Below, piece by piece: positions 1 through 8,248 of a stretch of 64,000 nucleotides of DNA (positions within the stretch are counted from its first letter, which is position 1; every line of letters begins with the position of its first letter). This DNA comes from Accumulibacter jenkinsii (GTDB lineage: Bacteria > Pseudomonadota > Gammaproteobacteria > Burkholderiales > Rhodocyclaceae). The stretch is from NCBI GenBank assembly GCA_036625225.1, contig JAZKUF010000002.1, positions 186,001-250,000 of the forward strand, read 5' to 3'. The notes below the pieces were generated by a model. It was not told where the DNA came from, did no database searches, and worked only from the letters and a program-made list of their open reading frames with translations. A program made the position numbers and the translations under genes.

Positions 1-19
1 CGCAAGGCAGGGCCTGTGC

Positions 20-42
20 AGGGTGCGAACGAAAGTGGTGGA
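20..42 (+). repeat. 23-bp dispersed repeat, copy 1
   Basis: This segment matches 8341-8363 at 20 of 23 positions. An inverted, shorter relative lies at 8249-8266. The two direct copies lie on either side of the IS and resistance-gene island, about 8.3 kb apart. Whether they are recombination ends or members of a genome-wide repeat family cannot be told from this window. Confidence 0.5.
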
Positions 43-107
43 CAGCATGCATGCTCCTTCTCCTTCCAGGGAAGCTCGGGCCAGTGACGCATGAGATTGG
101 ACGGGTC

Positions 108-140
108 GGGATGGGGATGGGGATGGGGATGGGGATGGGG
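108..140 (+). repeat. G-rich hexamer tandem repeat (GGGATG x5)
   Basis: Five perfect head-to-tail copies of GGGATG are followed by GGG. With six G-runs of three or four bases, the plus strand fits the pattern of a possible intramolecular G-quadruplex. It lies in non-coding DNA and is probably prone to slippage. Confidence 0.8.
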
Positions 141-142
141 TC

Positions 143-645
143 ATTGGAGCAGAACTCGTAGCAGCGGGTGTCGCGATATCCGCCGGATGCCGGATGCCGG
201 GTGACGATCGATTCTGGCATTCGGATGATGTTGCAGAAGAATCCGGGGATGCTGCATCACTCTCGAAGCGACCTCCGATCTCACGAATGTCTGCTTCTGA
301 CTTTACTGAATGACTGGATGCGACCCGTTGCGGTCATTGAATTTCACCAACCTTGGACGACCGGTGATGGTTCTATTCTGGACATTTGCTTTGCATGGAG
401 GCGATCTTTGCTCTTCTGGGTAAGCCAACCTAGCCGCCACGCCTGATGAAAGCCCGTGCGCCCCCGCTCTGGGAGATGCAGGGCGCCACCATTGCCGAGG
501 ACGAAGCGCAGCCCCAACCGGTGCCGGACTGCCAATTCAACCGACGCATTGCTTGGTAGGTGCTGGGGAGCGTGCAGGCACCGAGCGGGCAGAATTCAGA
601 GGACTTTTCAGGGCCTTCCGGGTCCAAATTCGACATTGACGCTGC
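143..645. other. Non-coding or degraded stretch
   Basis: About 500 bases without a convincing gene. The open frames present have no recognisable protein features and no good ribosome binding site. It probably holds debris of the island that follows. Confidence 0.5.
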
Positions 646-921
646 TTGATGAAGGCTCATATACTCTCGTCGGTGCCGTTGGATTTCTTATCCTTCCTCA
701 CCCGCGACGAACTGCGCTACATCCTCGACCCCGCCGACGTCTACGGCGACAACTACCCCTCCGAAACCTTCCGCGTCCTCAAAAACAACGAAACCCGTCG
801 GTTCGGCGAATACCGCACCCGTCGCCTGGTGCTGGAGGCGTGGGATCGATTGTTTGCCCAGCCCTGGTTCATTTGCACTGTACCCATAGATCAACCCCCA
901 GGAACCAATGATGAAGAATAA
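646..921 (+). pseudogene. C-terminal fragment of an unidentified (possibly methyltransferase) protein
   Basis: The 91-residue frame contains a protein-like block at residues 10-65 (FLTRDELRYILDP, then SETFRVLKNNE, then GEYRTRRLVLEAWDRL). Its GC-rich codon use differs from the lower-GC GTPase gene that follows. From memory, this kind of ending resembles the extreme C-terminus of large Eco57I/PglX-type adenine methyltransferases; that is an unverified inference. No start or body of such a gene lies upstream, so it is treated as the 3' remnant of a truncated gene. Its end overlaps the start of the GTPase gene by 14 bases, as in a translationally coupled pair. Confidence 0.35.
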
Positions 922-2055
922 AAGCCCAAAGCAACTTCGCACCGACATCGAGAGAATCCGTAGCAAGACTCAATTGGTGATTGATGTTCTCAGCCGCAAT
1001 ACCGAAGAGCGGATGTGGGGTCTGGGCGACGAGTGCCACCGTACCGCTACTGAGTTGAAGAAAATTCTTGCTGAAAACGTGGTTCCAGCGGAATACAGGG
1101 TTGCAGTCGTTGGGCGTTTCAAAGCAGGAAAATCGGCGTTTGTGAATGAAATGCTCGGTCAGAAACTCGCCGGAGAAAACACCAGTAGAGAAACCGCTGC
1201 CATTACGACTTTCCGCCACGGACCAGCGGTTCGAGCCTACATTCACTTTATCTCGCAGGCTCAGTGGAATAGCCTCAAAGAACTCTACCAAAACGATCCT
1301 CGTGATCCTGACGCTCATCGCGTAGCCAACTGGCGCAAAGTCGGTGATGGAAACGCAACCACCGTTGGGGACGGCATCAAATTCGACCTGGATGCCCTGG
1401 AAAAGGAATTCGTTGCTGATGTCCCATTTGTTCATGAATTTGCATTGGATAACGCTGACCAAAAGACTGGCATCAAAGCCTTTCGAAAAAACCTTGAGCT
1501 CTTCACGAGCAGTACAAAGCCGCATCATTGCTTGGTAGAGCGGATTGAGATTACCGTACCGTCACCGCTTCTCGAGGATGGCGTACTGCTCATCGATACC
1601 CCGGGGCTTGATGATACGGAGCGCTTCAGAGTGGATCTGACCGAGCGGGCCGTCCAGGATGTCGACGCAATCTTGTTCCTGGCGAAAAGTGAAACCGGGT
1701 ACGGGCAATCGGACAAAGACTTCCTGCTATCCCTTCTGCGCAAAGGCACCGTCAAACAGTTCATCTACGTCGCTACTCAGTTTGATCAGACCTACGATCA
1801 ACACGTGAAGAATGCTCGTGCCAACGATGATGATCCGCAGTCAGTTCGAGTGCGCGTCGAGTTCGAGAAAGGCCGGATTCGTCGCGAGATTGCGGAGACC
1901 TTGGACCAGCTTTCTGACAACGATGACTCACCCTCGATGCAACGATACCGAGAGCAGTTGGGTGATATTGAAATTTTGTTTTCCTCTGCCTTTCATCATC
2001 GAGACTGGATCAACAAGGAGGATGTCAAATATCCATTGAGTGCTGATGACCCGGG
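908..2055 (+). pseudogene. Dynamin-like GTPase, 5' part, interrupted by ISAs1 element
   Basis: N-terminal GTPase half of a bacterial dynamin-family protein. The P-loop GRFKAGKS is at residues 69-76, a G2-like threonine follows in TAAITTF, the G3 motif DTPGL is near residue 230 and the G4-like TQFD near residue 290. An AGGA Shine-Dalgarno at 900-903 serves ATG 908 or, with better spacing, ATG 911. The reading frame runs straight into the insertion sequence at 2056 and stops a few codons inside it. Joining base 2055 to base 3350 restores an open frame of 741 codons plus stop, so this is a recent insertional knockout and not a decayed gene. Family members are large membrane-remodelling GTPases; some act in phage defence or membrane fusion. 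The role here is unknown. Confidence 0.85.
2046..2055 (+). repeat. 10-bp target-site duplication, left copy
   Basis: The sequence atgacccggg directly abuts the left inverted repeat and recurs at 3340-3349 directly after the right inverted repeat. Ten bases fits what is known for ISAs1-family insertions. Confidence 0.9.
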
Positions 2056-3339
2056 CAGGGCCTTGCCACTCGGATGACATAAGCGCGTCCCTCCTCTCAT
2101 GGAAACATAAAAGACATAGAATTCATATGCTTATGGACAAACATTGTCAACCCAAGCGAATTTTGGTCTACTCCTGCCCTTTGGGCGCCCAAAATGACTG
2201 CGACGAAGGGAGCGACTCTGATGTGCTGCCTGGGGGATATCGACGATCCACGTAAGCCCAGCAACGGGACGCTGCATGATTTCCTGGAGATCCTGATGAT
2301 TGCCACCTTCGCCGTCCTCTCCGACTGCGACACGATCGAAGACATGGCCGAGTGGGGTCGGACGAAGGAATCGTGGTTGCGTCAATTCCTGGTGCTGCGC
2401 AATGGGGTTCCCTCGGAGAAGACCTTTCTGCGCGTCTTTCAGGCGCTCGACCCGAAGCAATTCGAGGCGGCGTTCCGCCGCTGGGTAGGGGGAATCGTCG
2501 GCGCCCTGAAGGGCGGCATGGCGGTCGATGGCAAGACGGTGCGCGGGTCGGGCAGCGGCGGCGAGAGTCCCATTCACATGGTCAGCGCCTTCGCTACGGA
2601 ACTGGGCATTGTTCTGGGCCAGGAAAAGGTCTTCGAGAAAAGCAATGAGATCACCGCCATCCCGGAACTGCTCAAGGCCCTGTATATCAACGGATTGCTG
2701 GTCACCATCGATGCCATGGGGTGCCAGAAGAACATTGCCCGTCAGATCACCGAGCAGGGCGGCGACTACCTGCTGGCGGTCAAAGGCAATCAACCAACGC
2801 TGCTCGAAGCCATCGAGACGCAATTCATTGATCAGCATGAATCCGAAGCGGTCGATCGGCATCGCCAGGTCCTTTCCTCCCATGGGCGAATCGTCGGCCA
2901 AATCGCTTCGGTGTTGCCCGCCCCAGAGACCATCGACCGCGCCGATTGGCTCGGCTGCAAGACAATCGGTCTGATCGATTCCCTGCGTCAAGTGGGCGGC
3001 AAGGAGTCGGATCTGGAGCGCCGCTATTACATCAGTTCTCGCGACCTGACTGCTGAACAATTGGCGGCCGCGGCGCGCGGCCACTGGGGCATTGAAAACC
3101 GCCTTCACTGGGTGCTCGACGTGAGCTTCGGCGAGGATGCCAGCACCGTGCGCAAGGACCACGCGCCGCAGAATCTCTCCTTGCTCAAGAAGATCGTTTT
3201 GAATCTTCTGCGTCTGGATACCACCGACAAGACCAAATGCAGCTTGCGCCTGAAGCGCAAGAAGGCTGCTTGGGACGACAACTTCCGGGCAAAGATCATG
3301 GGTCTCCCGCTCCGATGACATCCGAGTGGCAAGGCCCTG
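2056..3339 (+). mobile_element. Complete ISAs1-family insertion sequence (1284 bp)
   Basis: The element is bounded by 25-bp terminal inverted repeats at 2056-2080 and 3315-3339 that match at 24 of 25 positions. It is flanked by a perfect 10-bp duplication (2046-2055 and 3340-3349). It encodes one transposase whose stop codon lies within the right inverted repeat. It sits in the dynamin-like GTPase gene in the same orientation. The intact repeats, transposase and target duplication indicate a recent and possibly still mobile insertion. Confidence 0.93.
2194..3318 (+). CDS. ISAs1-family transposase
   Basis: The 374-residue DDE transposase moves the surrounding element. Recognisable ISAs1-family blocks are the N-terminal HDFLEILMIATFAVLSDCD, then AVDGKTVRGS with the first catalytic Asp near residue 110, LLVTIDAMGCQKN with the second Asp, GGDYLLAVKGNQ, and the C-terminal ARGHWGIENRLHWVLDV with the catalytic Glu. 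Length is normal for the family. An alternative start is the Met ten codons in (MCCLGDIDDPR). No frameshift or missing motif is seen, so it appears functional. Confidence 0.93.
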   Translation: MTATKGATLMCCLGDIDDPRKPSNGTLHDFLEILMIATFAVLSDCDTIEDMAEWGRTKESWLRQFLVLRNGVPSEKTFLRVFQALDPKQFEAAFRRWVGGIVGALKGGMAVDGKTVRGSGSGGESPIHMVSAFATELGIVLGQEKVFEKSNEITAIPELLKALYINGLLVTIDAMGCQKNIARQITEQGGDYLLAVKGNQPTLLEAIETQFIDQHESEAVDRHRQVLSSHGRIVGQIASVLPAPETIDRADWLGCKTIGLIDSLRQVGGKESDLERRYYISSRDLTAEQLAAAARGHWGIENRLHWVLDVSFGEDASTVRKDHAPQNLSLLKKIVLNLLRLDTTDKTKCSLRLKRKKAAWDDNFRAKIMGLPLR

Positions 3340-3349
3340 ATGACCCGGG
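3340..3349 (+). repeat. 10-bp target-site duplication, right copy
   Basis: Perfect copy of atgacccggg found at 2046-2055. The interrupted GTPase frame resumes at 3350. Confidence 0.9.
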
Positions 3350-4427
3350 TGGCATTGGTCAAGTCAAGGCAACGTTGATGACGAAGCTGTCCACTGAGTC
3401 CCGATTGGCGAATACCGCACGAAGTACCGAATCTGGGGCTCGCGTGGTGCTACTCAGAATGCTCCGACTTATCGACAGTCGGCGGCAGGCAGTTAAAAAC
3501 ATCAAAGACAGGGAGGTCGCCGAGCAAAAGCTCGGTACGTTTCGCGAGAAATTTAGAGCTGCTTGCACAGAGTTTTCGGCATTAACATCGAAGGACGCCG
3601 AGTTGCACAAGCAGGGCATTGATGCCAAGAGGGCACTGGCTGAAATGAATGAACGCTTGGTGGCCCTCAAGGCAGAGGCAGTTCTCGCCAATTTTGAGCG
3701 GGATGATGTCGGGCGGCATTGGCGTACTCGCCGCAGTGGCAACTGGGGTTACATGCAGCAGTTGCAGCAGAAAGTTGCCAACCAGATATTCCCTACGGTA
3801 GCAGAGCTGTTGCAGGTCTATACGGCCGAATTCGCTGCCTATCTTGAGCGATTCCGCGAGCACCTGCGCAATTTATCCGGTAAAGGGAACGCATTGGCCG
3901 CTAGTCTTGACCTGGGCGATGACGTCCATCTGGATATTGATGAGCGCTTGAAGGAGTTCCTGACCTCGACGCTGGAGAACGCTCACGGCATGGTCGAGGC
4001 CGAGGAAGCGAGAATCATTCGACTCCTTGAGAACTTTGTAAGCGACGACGTGCAAGACCGCATTTCGGATGCACGCCGCACAGTGGCCGACGTCCTGGGG
4101 ACGGGCACCACGTGGCGGCAGTCGTCTGAGGTCAAGCAGTTTTATGGCCAGGTGAAAGAAATCCTCAGTACGGCGTTGGTTAAGCATGTCCGCACTAGAT
4201 ATTCTGCGTATGCAGAGTATCTGTCCGTTGAAACACAACAGTTGCCGAGCCGCGCCGTTAGTGAAGCAGAGGCAGAACTCTCGCGAGTAAAAGGCAATAT
4301 CCGCGCTGCCATTGAAGCTGCGGTACATGGCCAACGCGAGTTGTTCGACCAAGCATCTGCAGAAATCAATGACGTCATCTCGCAAGCCCATGAAGATATT
4401 CCTGAATCCGTGGGCGAAAAATATTAA
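3350..4427 (+). pseudogene. Dynamin-like GTPase, 3' part
   Basis: C-terminal helical half of the GTPase broken at 2055. The frame is continuous with the 5' part once the IS and one duplication copy are removed (junction residues DDP-GG-IGQVK). It is rich in Lys, Glu, Arg and Ala, with long stretches predicted helical or coiled-coil, for example around RQAVKNIKDREVAEQKL and the segment ending RVKGNIRAAIEAAVHG. This matches the stalk region of dynamin-family proteins. It ends at a TAA at 4425-4427, about 40 bases before an IS21-like end. Without the 5' half there is no G domain, so no GTPase can be made unless the element excises precisely. Confidence 0.82.
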
Positions 4428-4464
4428 TTCATTTCGAATGAAATATAATCATGATTTTTCAGCT

Positions 4465-4508
4465 GGCCGATCAATTTTCCCCCTCAAAGGCGGTCAAATA
4501 CCCCCCGG
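4465..4508 (+). mobile_element. Possible IS21-family end remnant with repeated terminal motif
   Basis: Two imperfect direct copies of a motif (gatcaattttccccc at 4469-4483 and ggtcaaatacccccc at 4492-4506, 11 of 15 identical) lie 23 bp apart. Multiple terminal repeats of this kind are characteristic of IS21-family ends. No istA or istB gene is present, so this is at best a remnant, perhaps cut by the neighbouring IS1380-type element. The identification is by pattern only. Confidence 0.35.
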
Positions 4509-4638
4509 TCAGCATCGGAAAGCGTGGCGCAGCGGCGCGATGTCATGTCCAGACCCTCTTTCCCTGTCAGCCAGGCAAGACTACCCCTTCCTGCCCGGAG
4601 GACTGCCGGAAGCGCATCGAGGACGATCCCGTGCGGTC

Positions 4639-6012
4639 TCATGGACTTCGCGCCGCCAGCAGTCGCGCCTGAACATGGGCGAAGACCGGCACGATGTGAC
4701 CTGCGCAGGCGCCAAAGTCGAGGAACAGGTACCGCGCCCTGGTGATGAACTGCGCCCCCCGGTACATGACTTCCTGCAATACGGTCTTCAGGCGACGACG
4801 CATGGCCGGATGTCTGACCGACGACAGTTCGCCGATCAGCCCCAGTTGGCCGATCAGACGCAAACAGTTGTAGGCGAACATCGCGACATGCAGCACCGCA
4901 TCGTTGGTATCGAACTTGCCCGAGGGCAGTCGTTCCAGATCGAGGTCGGTCTTGATCTCCGAATGGAACTGCTCGTGCGTGCCGTGATCCTGGTAGCGCT
5001 CGATGACCATTTCGGGCGCTTCGACAAGGCTCGTCCACCAGCCTTCGATCTCGACTTCGGGTTCCGGCAAGCGCTTCCCCTTCTTGTCGATGGTCCGTTC
5101 GACGACCCGAACGATCAGGCGAAAGCGTCGGTGCTCCTTTTTCCAGGCGCGCTCCACGTCAAGATTCAGGAGGGCCTCCCGTTTGCCGGGGCGAACCTCC
5201 CGAAAGGCATTGGCGGCTTCAGCCCGGGCAACCCACGTCGGCTTCTTTTTCGCGGCGGCCTGGCCGCGCGGGTTCCATTTGATGAGGTACTCAAAGCCGC
5301 GGCCAAGAGATGCCATCCGATCCCGCTCCTGTGCGTGCGCGAACAGCAGGCAGGCGCTGTCAAAGCCACTGTCGGAGCGGACCAGCACCGGGCTAGCGGC
5401 CGGCACCAAACGGGCGACACGCGGGAAGACTCGCTCCAGGAAGTAGTCCGTCTCCAGGGCCGAGTGCTGTTTGCCAGGTCGCAGTTCGAGTCCGATGCTC
5501 CAGCCCTCGTTACCCAGGTAGGCGGCAATCGGGGTGTAGCCGTCAAAGCCCTGGTAGGTGCGACTGACTTCTTCCTTCCGGCTGTTGCTGTTGTCCATCG
5601 CGAAGGTGTCGAAGTCCAGGCAGACGTAGCCCTTGTGCGCGGTGATCGGCGCTTTGCCCAGTTTCAGCAGGCGCAGGCTGGCTTCATCGGTGTGCTCGCG
5701 CAGTTTAGCCCCCTGGGCATCCAGTTGCTGGCGCAGCCATGCGCTGCTCGGCACCTTGCCAATCGACAGCGCTTCGCGAAAGAAACGATCCTTGCGGAAG
5801 GGTTCGATCGCCTCAAAGTCGTTCTTGCCCAGCGAAATCAAGGCCGTCAGGCTCTTGAACAGATCCGCGGTGGTCATGCGGCCTGTGGCTACCGGCATCG
5901 CCGCGCCAAGAATCTGATCAACCTGCGCCACTTCGCAGCATTGGCCGATCAACGACAGGCCAGCGCAGGAGGTCTGCTGGCGGTGCGATTCCTTCAGGGA
6001 AAAACGGGGCAT
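4639..6012 (-). CDS. IS1380-family transposase
   Basis: The 457-residue transposase has typical IS1380-family features: CLDFDTFAMDNSNS with the first catalytic Asp near residue 140, VLVRSDSGFDS with the second Asp near residue 250, and a late ERYQDHGTHEQFHSEIKTD block carrying the catalytic Glu. ATG 6012 is chosen; a TTG two codons upstream is an alternative. Length is normal and no frameshift is seen. I could not find convincing terminal inverted repeats or a target duplication, so the limits of the element are not defined; it lies within about 4510-6060. Confidence 0.87.
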   Translation of the reverse strand: MPRFSLKESHRQQTSCAGLSLIGQCCEVAQVDQILGAAMPVATGRMTTADLFKSLTALISLGKNDFEAIEPFRKDRFFREALSIGKVPSSAWLRQQLDAQGAKLREHTDEASLRLLKLGKAPITAHKGYVCLDFDTFAMDNSNSRKEEVSRTYQGFDGYTPIAAYLGNEGWSIGLELRPGKQHSALETDYFLERVFPRVARLVPAASPVLVRSDSGFDSACLLFAHAQERDRMASLGRGFEYLIKWNPRGQAAAKKKPTWVARAEAANAFREVRPGKREALLNLDVERAWKKEHRRFRLIVRVVERTIDKKGKRLPEPEVEIEGWWTSLVEAPEMVIERYQDHGTHEQFHSEIKTDLDLERLPSGKFDTNDAVLHVAMFAYNCLRLIGQLGLIGELSSVRHPAMRRRLKTVLQEVMYRGAQFITRARYLFLDFGACAGHIVPVFAHVQARLLAARSP

Positions 6013-6064
6013 GTTCAATTTTGGTGAAAAGTGGTGACGCCAAATTTAACACACAATCAACAGG

Positions 6065-6733
6065 TTGCATATTTTTTATGACAAAAGCACACGGATTAAG
6101 GATATTGTCTCTACGTTTGGTGGCGAGGACTACCAGAAGTTGGATCAATCTCCCGCCGCACCATCAGCAGATATTTTTGTGCAACCGCCAGTCGAGGCTA
6201 ACACAGACTTAACTGCATCTGAGCTAACGGTGGATGTCCTTGAGCAACTGGTGCCGACTGCCACAAATCTGGTTTGCAGACTTGATCTGATCAACGGGAA
6301 AGGCGGTTGGTCATACAACAGGATATTCACTCGCGAGTTGTTGGCCGGTGCAGCTAGCGGACTGCTCTTAGAGCCCTATTTGCTGAAATCGCACCAGATG
6401 AAAAACCTTGTCGATTTCATCACGACCATTCAGCGCACGACGAGCTTGAAGACACTCTGGCTGGTCACTGGGGAGATCACTGAAGAGAAGGCGGCAGGCA
6501 CCGATGCGCGTCTGAACGCTTTGGCCAAGGACCTATTTCACCAGGCTGGCATCACCCTTAATTGGCGGCGTGAGGCGGGGATTCATGATCGTTATGTTGC
6601 GTTCGATAACGGGGTGCTTTTTAAGATGGGACGCGGTCTTGATATTTTCCAAGCGGCTGGTGGCTTGGCTTTGAACAATCAACAATTGCGTAAAGTTCGT
6701 GGATGCAGCATCGATGTTTTTCGAGCAAGTTGA
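6065..6733 (+). CDS. MIT C-terminal (phospholipase D-like) domain protein, possibly 5'-truncated
   Basis: The 222-residue protein has a C-terminal block (GIHDRYVAFDNGV then KMGRGLDIF, about residues 174-200) that matches the MITD1 C-terminal phospholipase D-like fold (MIT_C). In eukaryotes this domain binds membranes and works with ESCRT-III; bacterial members are uncharacterised. Upstream it contains LLLEPYLLKSHQMKNLVDF, which fits the domain start. The only available start is TTG 6065, preceded in frame by a stop at 6047-6049, so the N-terminus may have been lost when the IS next door inserted. Its closeness and shared strand with the dynamin-like GTPase suggest the two were once one operon. 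The codon use is less GC-rich than the core genome. Confidence 0.6.
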   Translation: MHIFYDKSTRIKDIVSTFGGEDYQKLDQSPAAPSADIFVQPPVEANTDLTASELTVDVLEQLVPTATNLVCRLDLINGKGGWSYNRIFTRELLAGAASGLLLEPYLLKSHQMKNLVDFITTIQRTTSLKTLWLVTGEITEEKAAGTDARLNALAKDLFHQAGITLNWRREAGIHDRYVAFDNGVLFKMGRGLDIFQAAGGLALNNQQLRKVRGCSIDVFRAS

Positions 6734-6764
6734 GAAGAGACGAGCATGACTCAATCCCCAAGAA

Positions 6765-6983
6765 TTAGTGTTTCTGTCGGCCGAGGGGAGTCATGGTGAT
6801 CAGACGGGAGGAGGTCATTCGTTCCAGTTCACGCTGCAGAGCGCCACGCCCGGTCAAGGCAAGCTTTGCAATTTCGTTGGTGTAGACAGATCGGTCCGGT
6901 TGACCAAACAACAGCCCAAGCACCCGCTGCTGGCCTCCAGAGAAAAGCACATCTGAAATCGACATAGAGTCTTTGTTTCCCAT
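6765..6983 (-). pseudogene. Truncated wHTH-nucleotidyltransferase-type regulator
   Basis: The 72-residue frame reads as the N-terminal winged-helix part of a family usually followed by a nucleotidyltransferase (MNT/ArsR-like) domain: VLFSGGQQRVLGLLFGQPDR, then YTNEIAKLALTGRGALQREL, then LGRQKH. In family members as I know them the helix-turn-helix continues past QKH into a Tyr-containing wing and the catalytic domain. Here a stop codon follows the His directly and nothing related lies beyond 6765, so the gene is cut at about 6768. Confidence 0.6.
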
Positions 6984-6992
6984 GATTGCGAA

Positions 6993-7027
6993 GAATTAAA
7001 GGAATTAAAGGGGTCAGGGTCGATTAA
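6993..7027 (+). repeat. REP/RAYT-like boundary motif
   Basis: Two abutting copies of gaattaaag (6993-7001, 7002-7010) run into gggtcagggtcgattaa. This wording resembles sequences found next to IS200-like (REP-associated) transposase genes in other proteobacteria. No such transposase is present here, so it may be a leftover end. Confidence 0.3.
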
Positions 7028-7085
7028 ATGCCTAGCCGTTGGAACGGATGCCTCCCTGCTGCGCACTTCGGCGCCGCTCATCGGC

Positions 7086-7110
7086 GCGTTGAGCGGCGGC
7101 TTTTCAACGC
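7086..7110. other. Hairpin downstream of the OXA gene
   Basis: Arms gcgttga and tcaacgc (7086-7092, 7104-7110) enclose an 11-base loop. It lies about 145 bases beyond the beta-lactamase stop codon. There is no U-tract in the gene's direction, so it is not called a terminator. Confidence 0.3.
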
Positions 7111-7172
7111 GGGCTACTTCCGCTTTGGGTCGCTATGTAAATCTCTCCATAGCGACCCTTAACGGACGTTTA

Positions 7173-7190
7173 ACATGGCGGCCACCATGT
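7173..7190. other. Near-palindrome in the OXA 3' flank
   Basis: acatggcggccaccatgt is an 18-base palindrome with a mismatched centre. It lies 63 bases past the OXA stop codon. It could form a small stem or be a binding site; it does not have the core-site arrangement of an integron attC. Confidence 0.3.
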
Positions 7191-7252
7191 CTAGTTCTTG
7201 CCAGAGTCGCGCCAACAAGATTACATCACCCGCCATTAATCCAAGAGTCGCA

Positions 7253-8026
7253 TCAAGGGATAATGCCTTCCATTTGAAGCACCGCCCTCGTTAGTTTTTG
7301 GCGCACACCCAAGTCGGCCTCCGACCTCAGCACCACATTAGTAGCAAAGAACCAAACATCATCAGTCGTTTCGATATAACCGATATACCAGCCAATTTGG
7401 GGCGTCATCCTGGCAGCCCATCCCGTCTTTGCATAAAGCCTGTATCTGTCCGTCTGCTCGGCAAGCATCACGTCTTTTAAACTATTGTAGGCATCGTCAC
7501 GGAACGGGAGTTCTCGCTGATAAATCCGCTTTAGGAGCGTAACCTGCTCAATGGCACTCACCGTCAGGCTGCCATCCAGCCAGAACGTTGTAGTGTCAAA
7601 AGTTTCAGCCAAAGTGCCATACTTTGCCAGCGCAATGTACCGTTTATATGCGTCCGCTCCTACCCGTTTGGCGATCTCCTGATAGCACCATACGCAGGAC
7701 ACCTTGAATGCACTTGCCAGTGTCTGGTCTTTATTCCAGTCTGGAAAGTCATGTGTCTTGCCATTCCATTTGAACGCGGTGCCGCTTGTCGACGCAACCC
7801 CCTCTTGAACTGCAATCAGCGTATTCAAGACTTTGAACGATGAGGCTGGAGAAAACTTATGAGAGGCGCGTTCATCGTTATGCGTGATTGTCTTATCGCT
7901 ACGCAACGACTTGAGGACGATGGTCCCCTCGACTCCCTCCGTGGAAAAAAGACTGGCAACTCGCCTGTCTTCAGCGTTGGCCAAGTGAGAAAAAAAGACA
8001 AGAAAGAGTAGGAATACGCATTTCAT
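7253..8026 (-). CDS. Class D (OXA-type) beta-lactamase
   Basis: The 257-residue periplasmic serine hydrolase is predicted to hydrolyse beta-lactams. An N-terminal signal peptide (MKCVFLLFLVFFSHLANA) is followed by the class D motifs: SSFK with nucleophile Ser62 and carboxylatable Lys65, SCV at 110-112, YGT at 136-138, FWL at 148-150, KTG at 200-202 and GWYIG near 212-216. The third motif is usually YGN in OXA enzymes, so Thr138 is an uncommon variant. Length is normal. The gene is visibly lower in GC than its neighbours and sits alone in an IS-rich island, which points to horizontal gain. I saw no integron integrase, no convincing attC site and no adjacent regulator. Confidence 0.9.
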   Translation of the reverse strand: MKCVFLLFLVFFSHLANAEDRRVASLFSTEGVEGTIVLKSLRSDKTITHNDERASHKFSPASSFKVLNTLIAVQEGVASTSGTAFKWNGKTHDFPDWNKDQTLASAFKVSCVWCYQEIAKRVGADAYKRYIALAKYGTLAETFDTTTFWLDGSLTVSAIEQVTLLKRIYQRELPFRDDAYNSLKDVMLAEQTDRYRLYAKTGWAARMTPQIGWYIGYIETTDDVWFFATNVVLRSEADLGVRQKLTRAVLQMEGIIP

Positions 8027-8248
8027 GAAATAAACCAGATTGGGTTGTTCAGGACAAAATTATGGACCAGATGCTTTTAGCAAAGATAGCGTACGGCTGC
8101 AGAATGATCGTCTCCTTTTGGCCGATAGTACTCGTTGAAGTCAGCACCCGTAAAGCGGTCATTGGCGCCGGGGGCGAACGCAAAGGGTGCACAAAGCGCG
8201 CGATGTGGCTACTCCTTCCCCTTTGGCAAAGGAGACTTCACCTCTCTA

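Noticed and set aside
168..911. Short overlapping frames before the GTPase
   Set aside because: Apart from the 646-921 fragment they lack codon bias, ribosome sites and recognisable content.
2131..3321. 396-codon minus-strand frame opposite the ISAs1 transposase
   Set aside because: Antisense shadow without motifs; the plus-strand gene is bounded by proper terminal repeats.
4312..6027. 571-codon plus-strand frame over the IS1380 transposase
   Set aside because: Antisense shadow; the minus-strand frame has all transposase motifs.
7080..7252. Integron attC site after the OXA gene
   Set aside because: No paired core sites (GTTRRRY and RYYYAAC) flank a suitable stem, and there is no integrase gene or second cassette.
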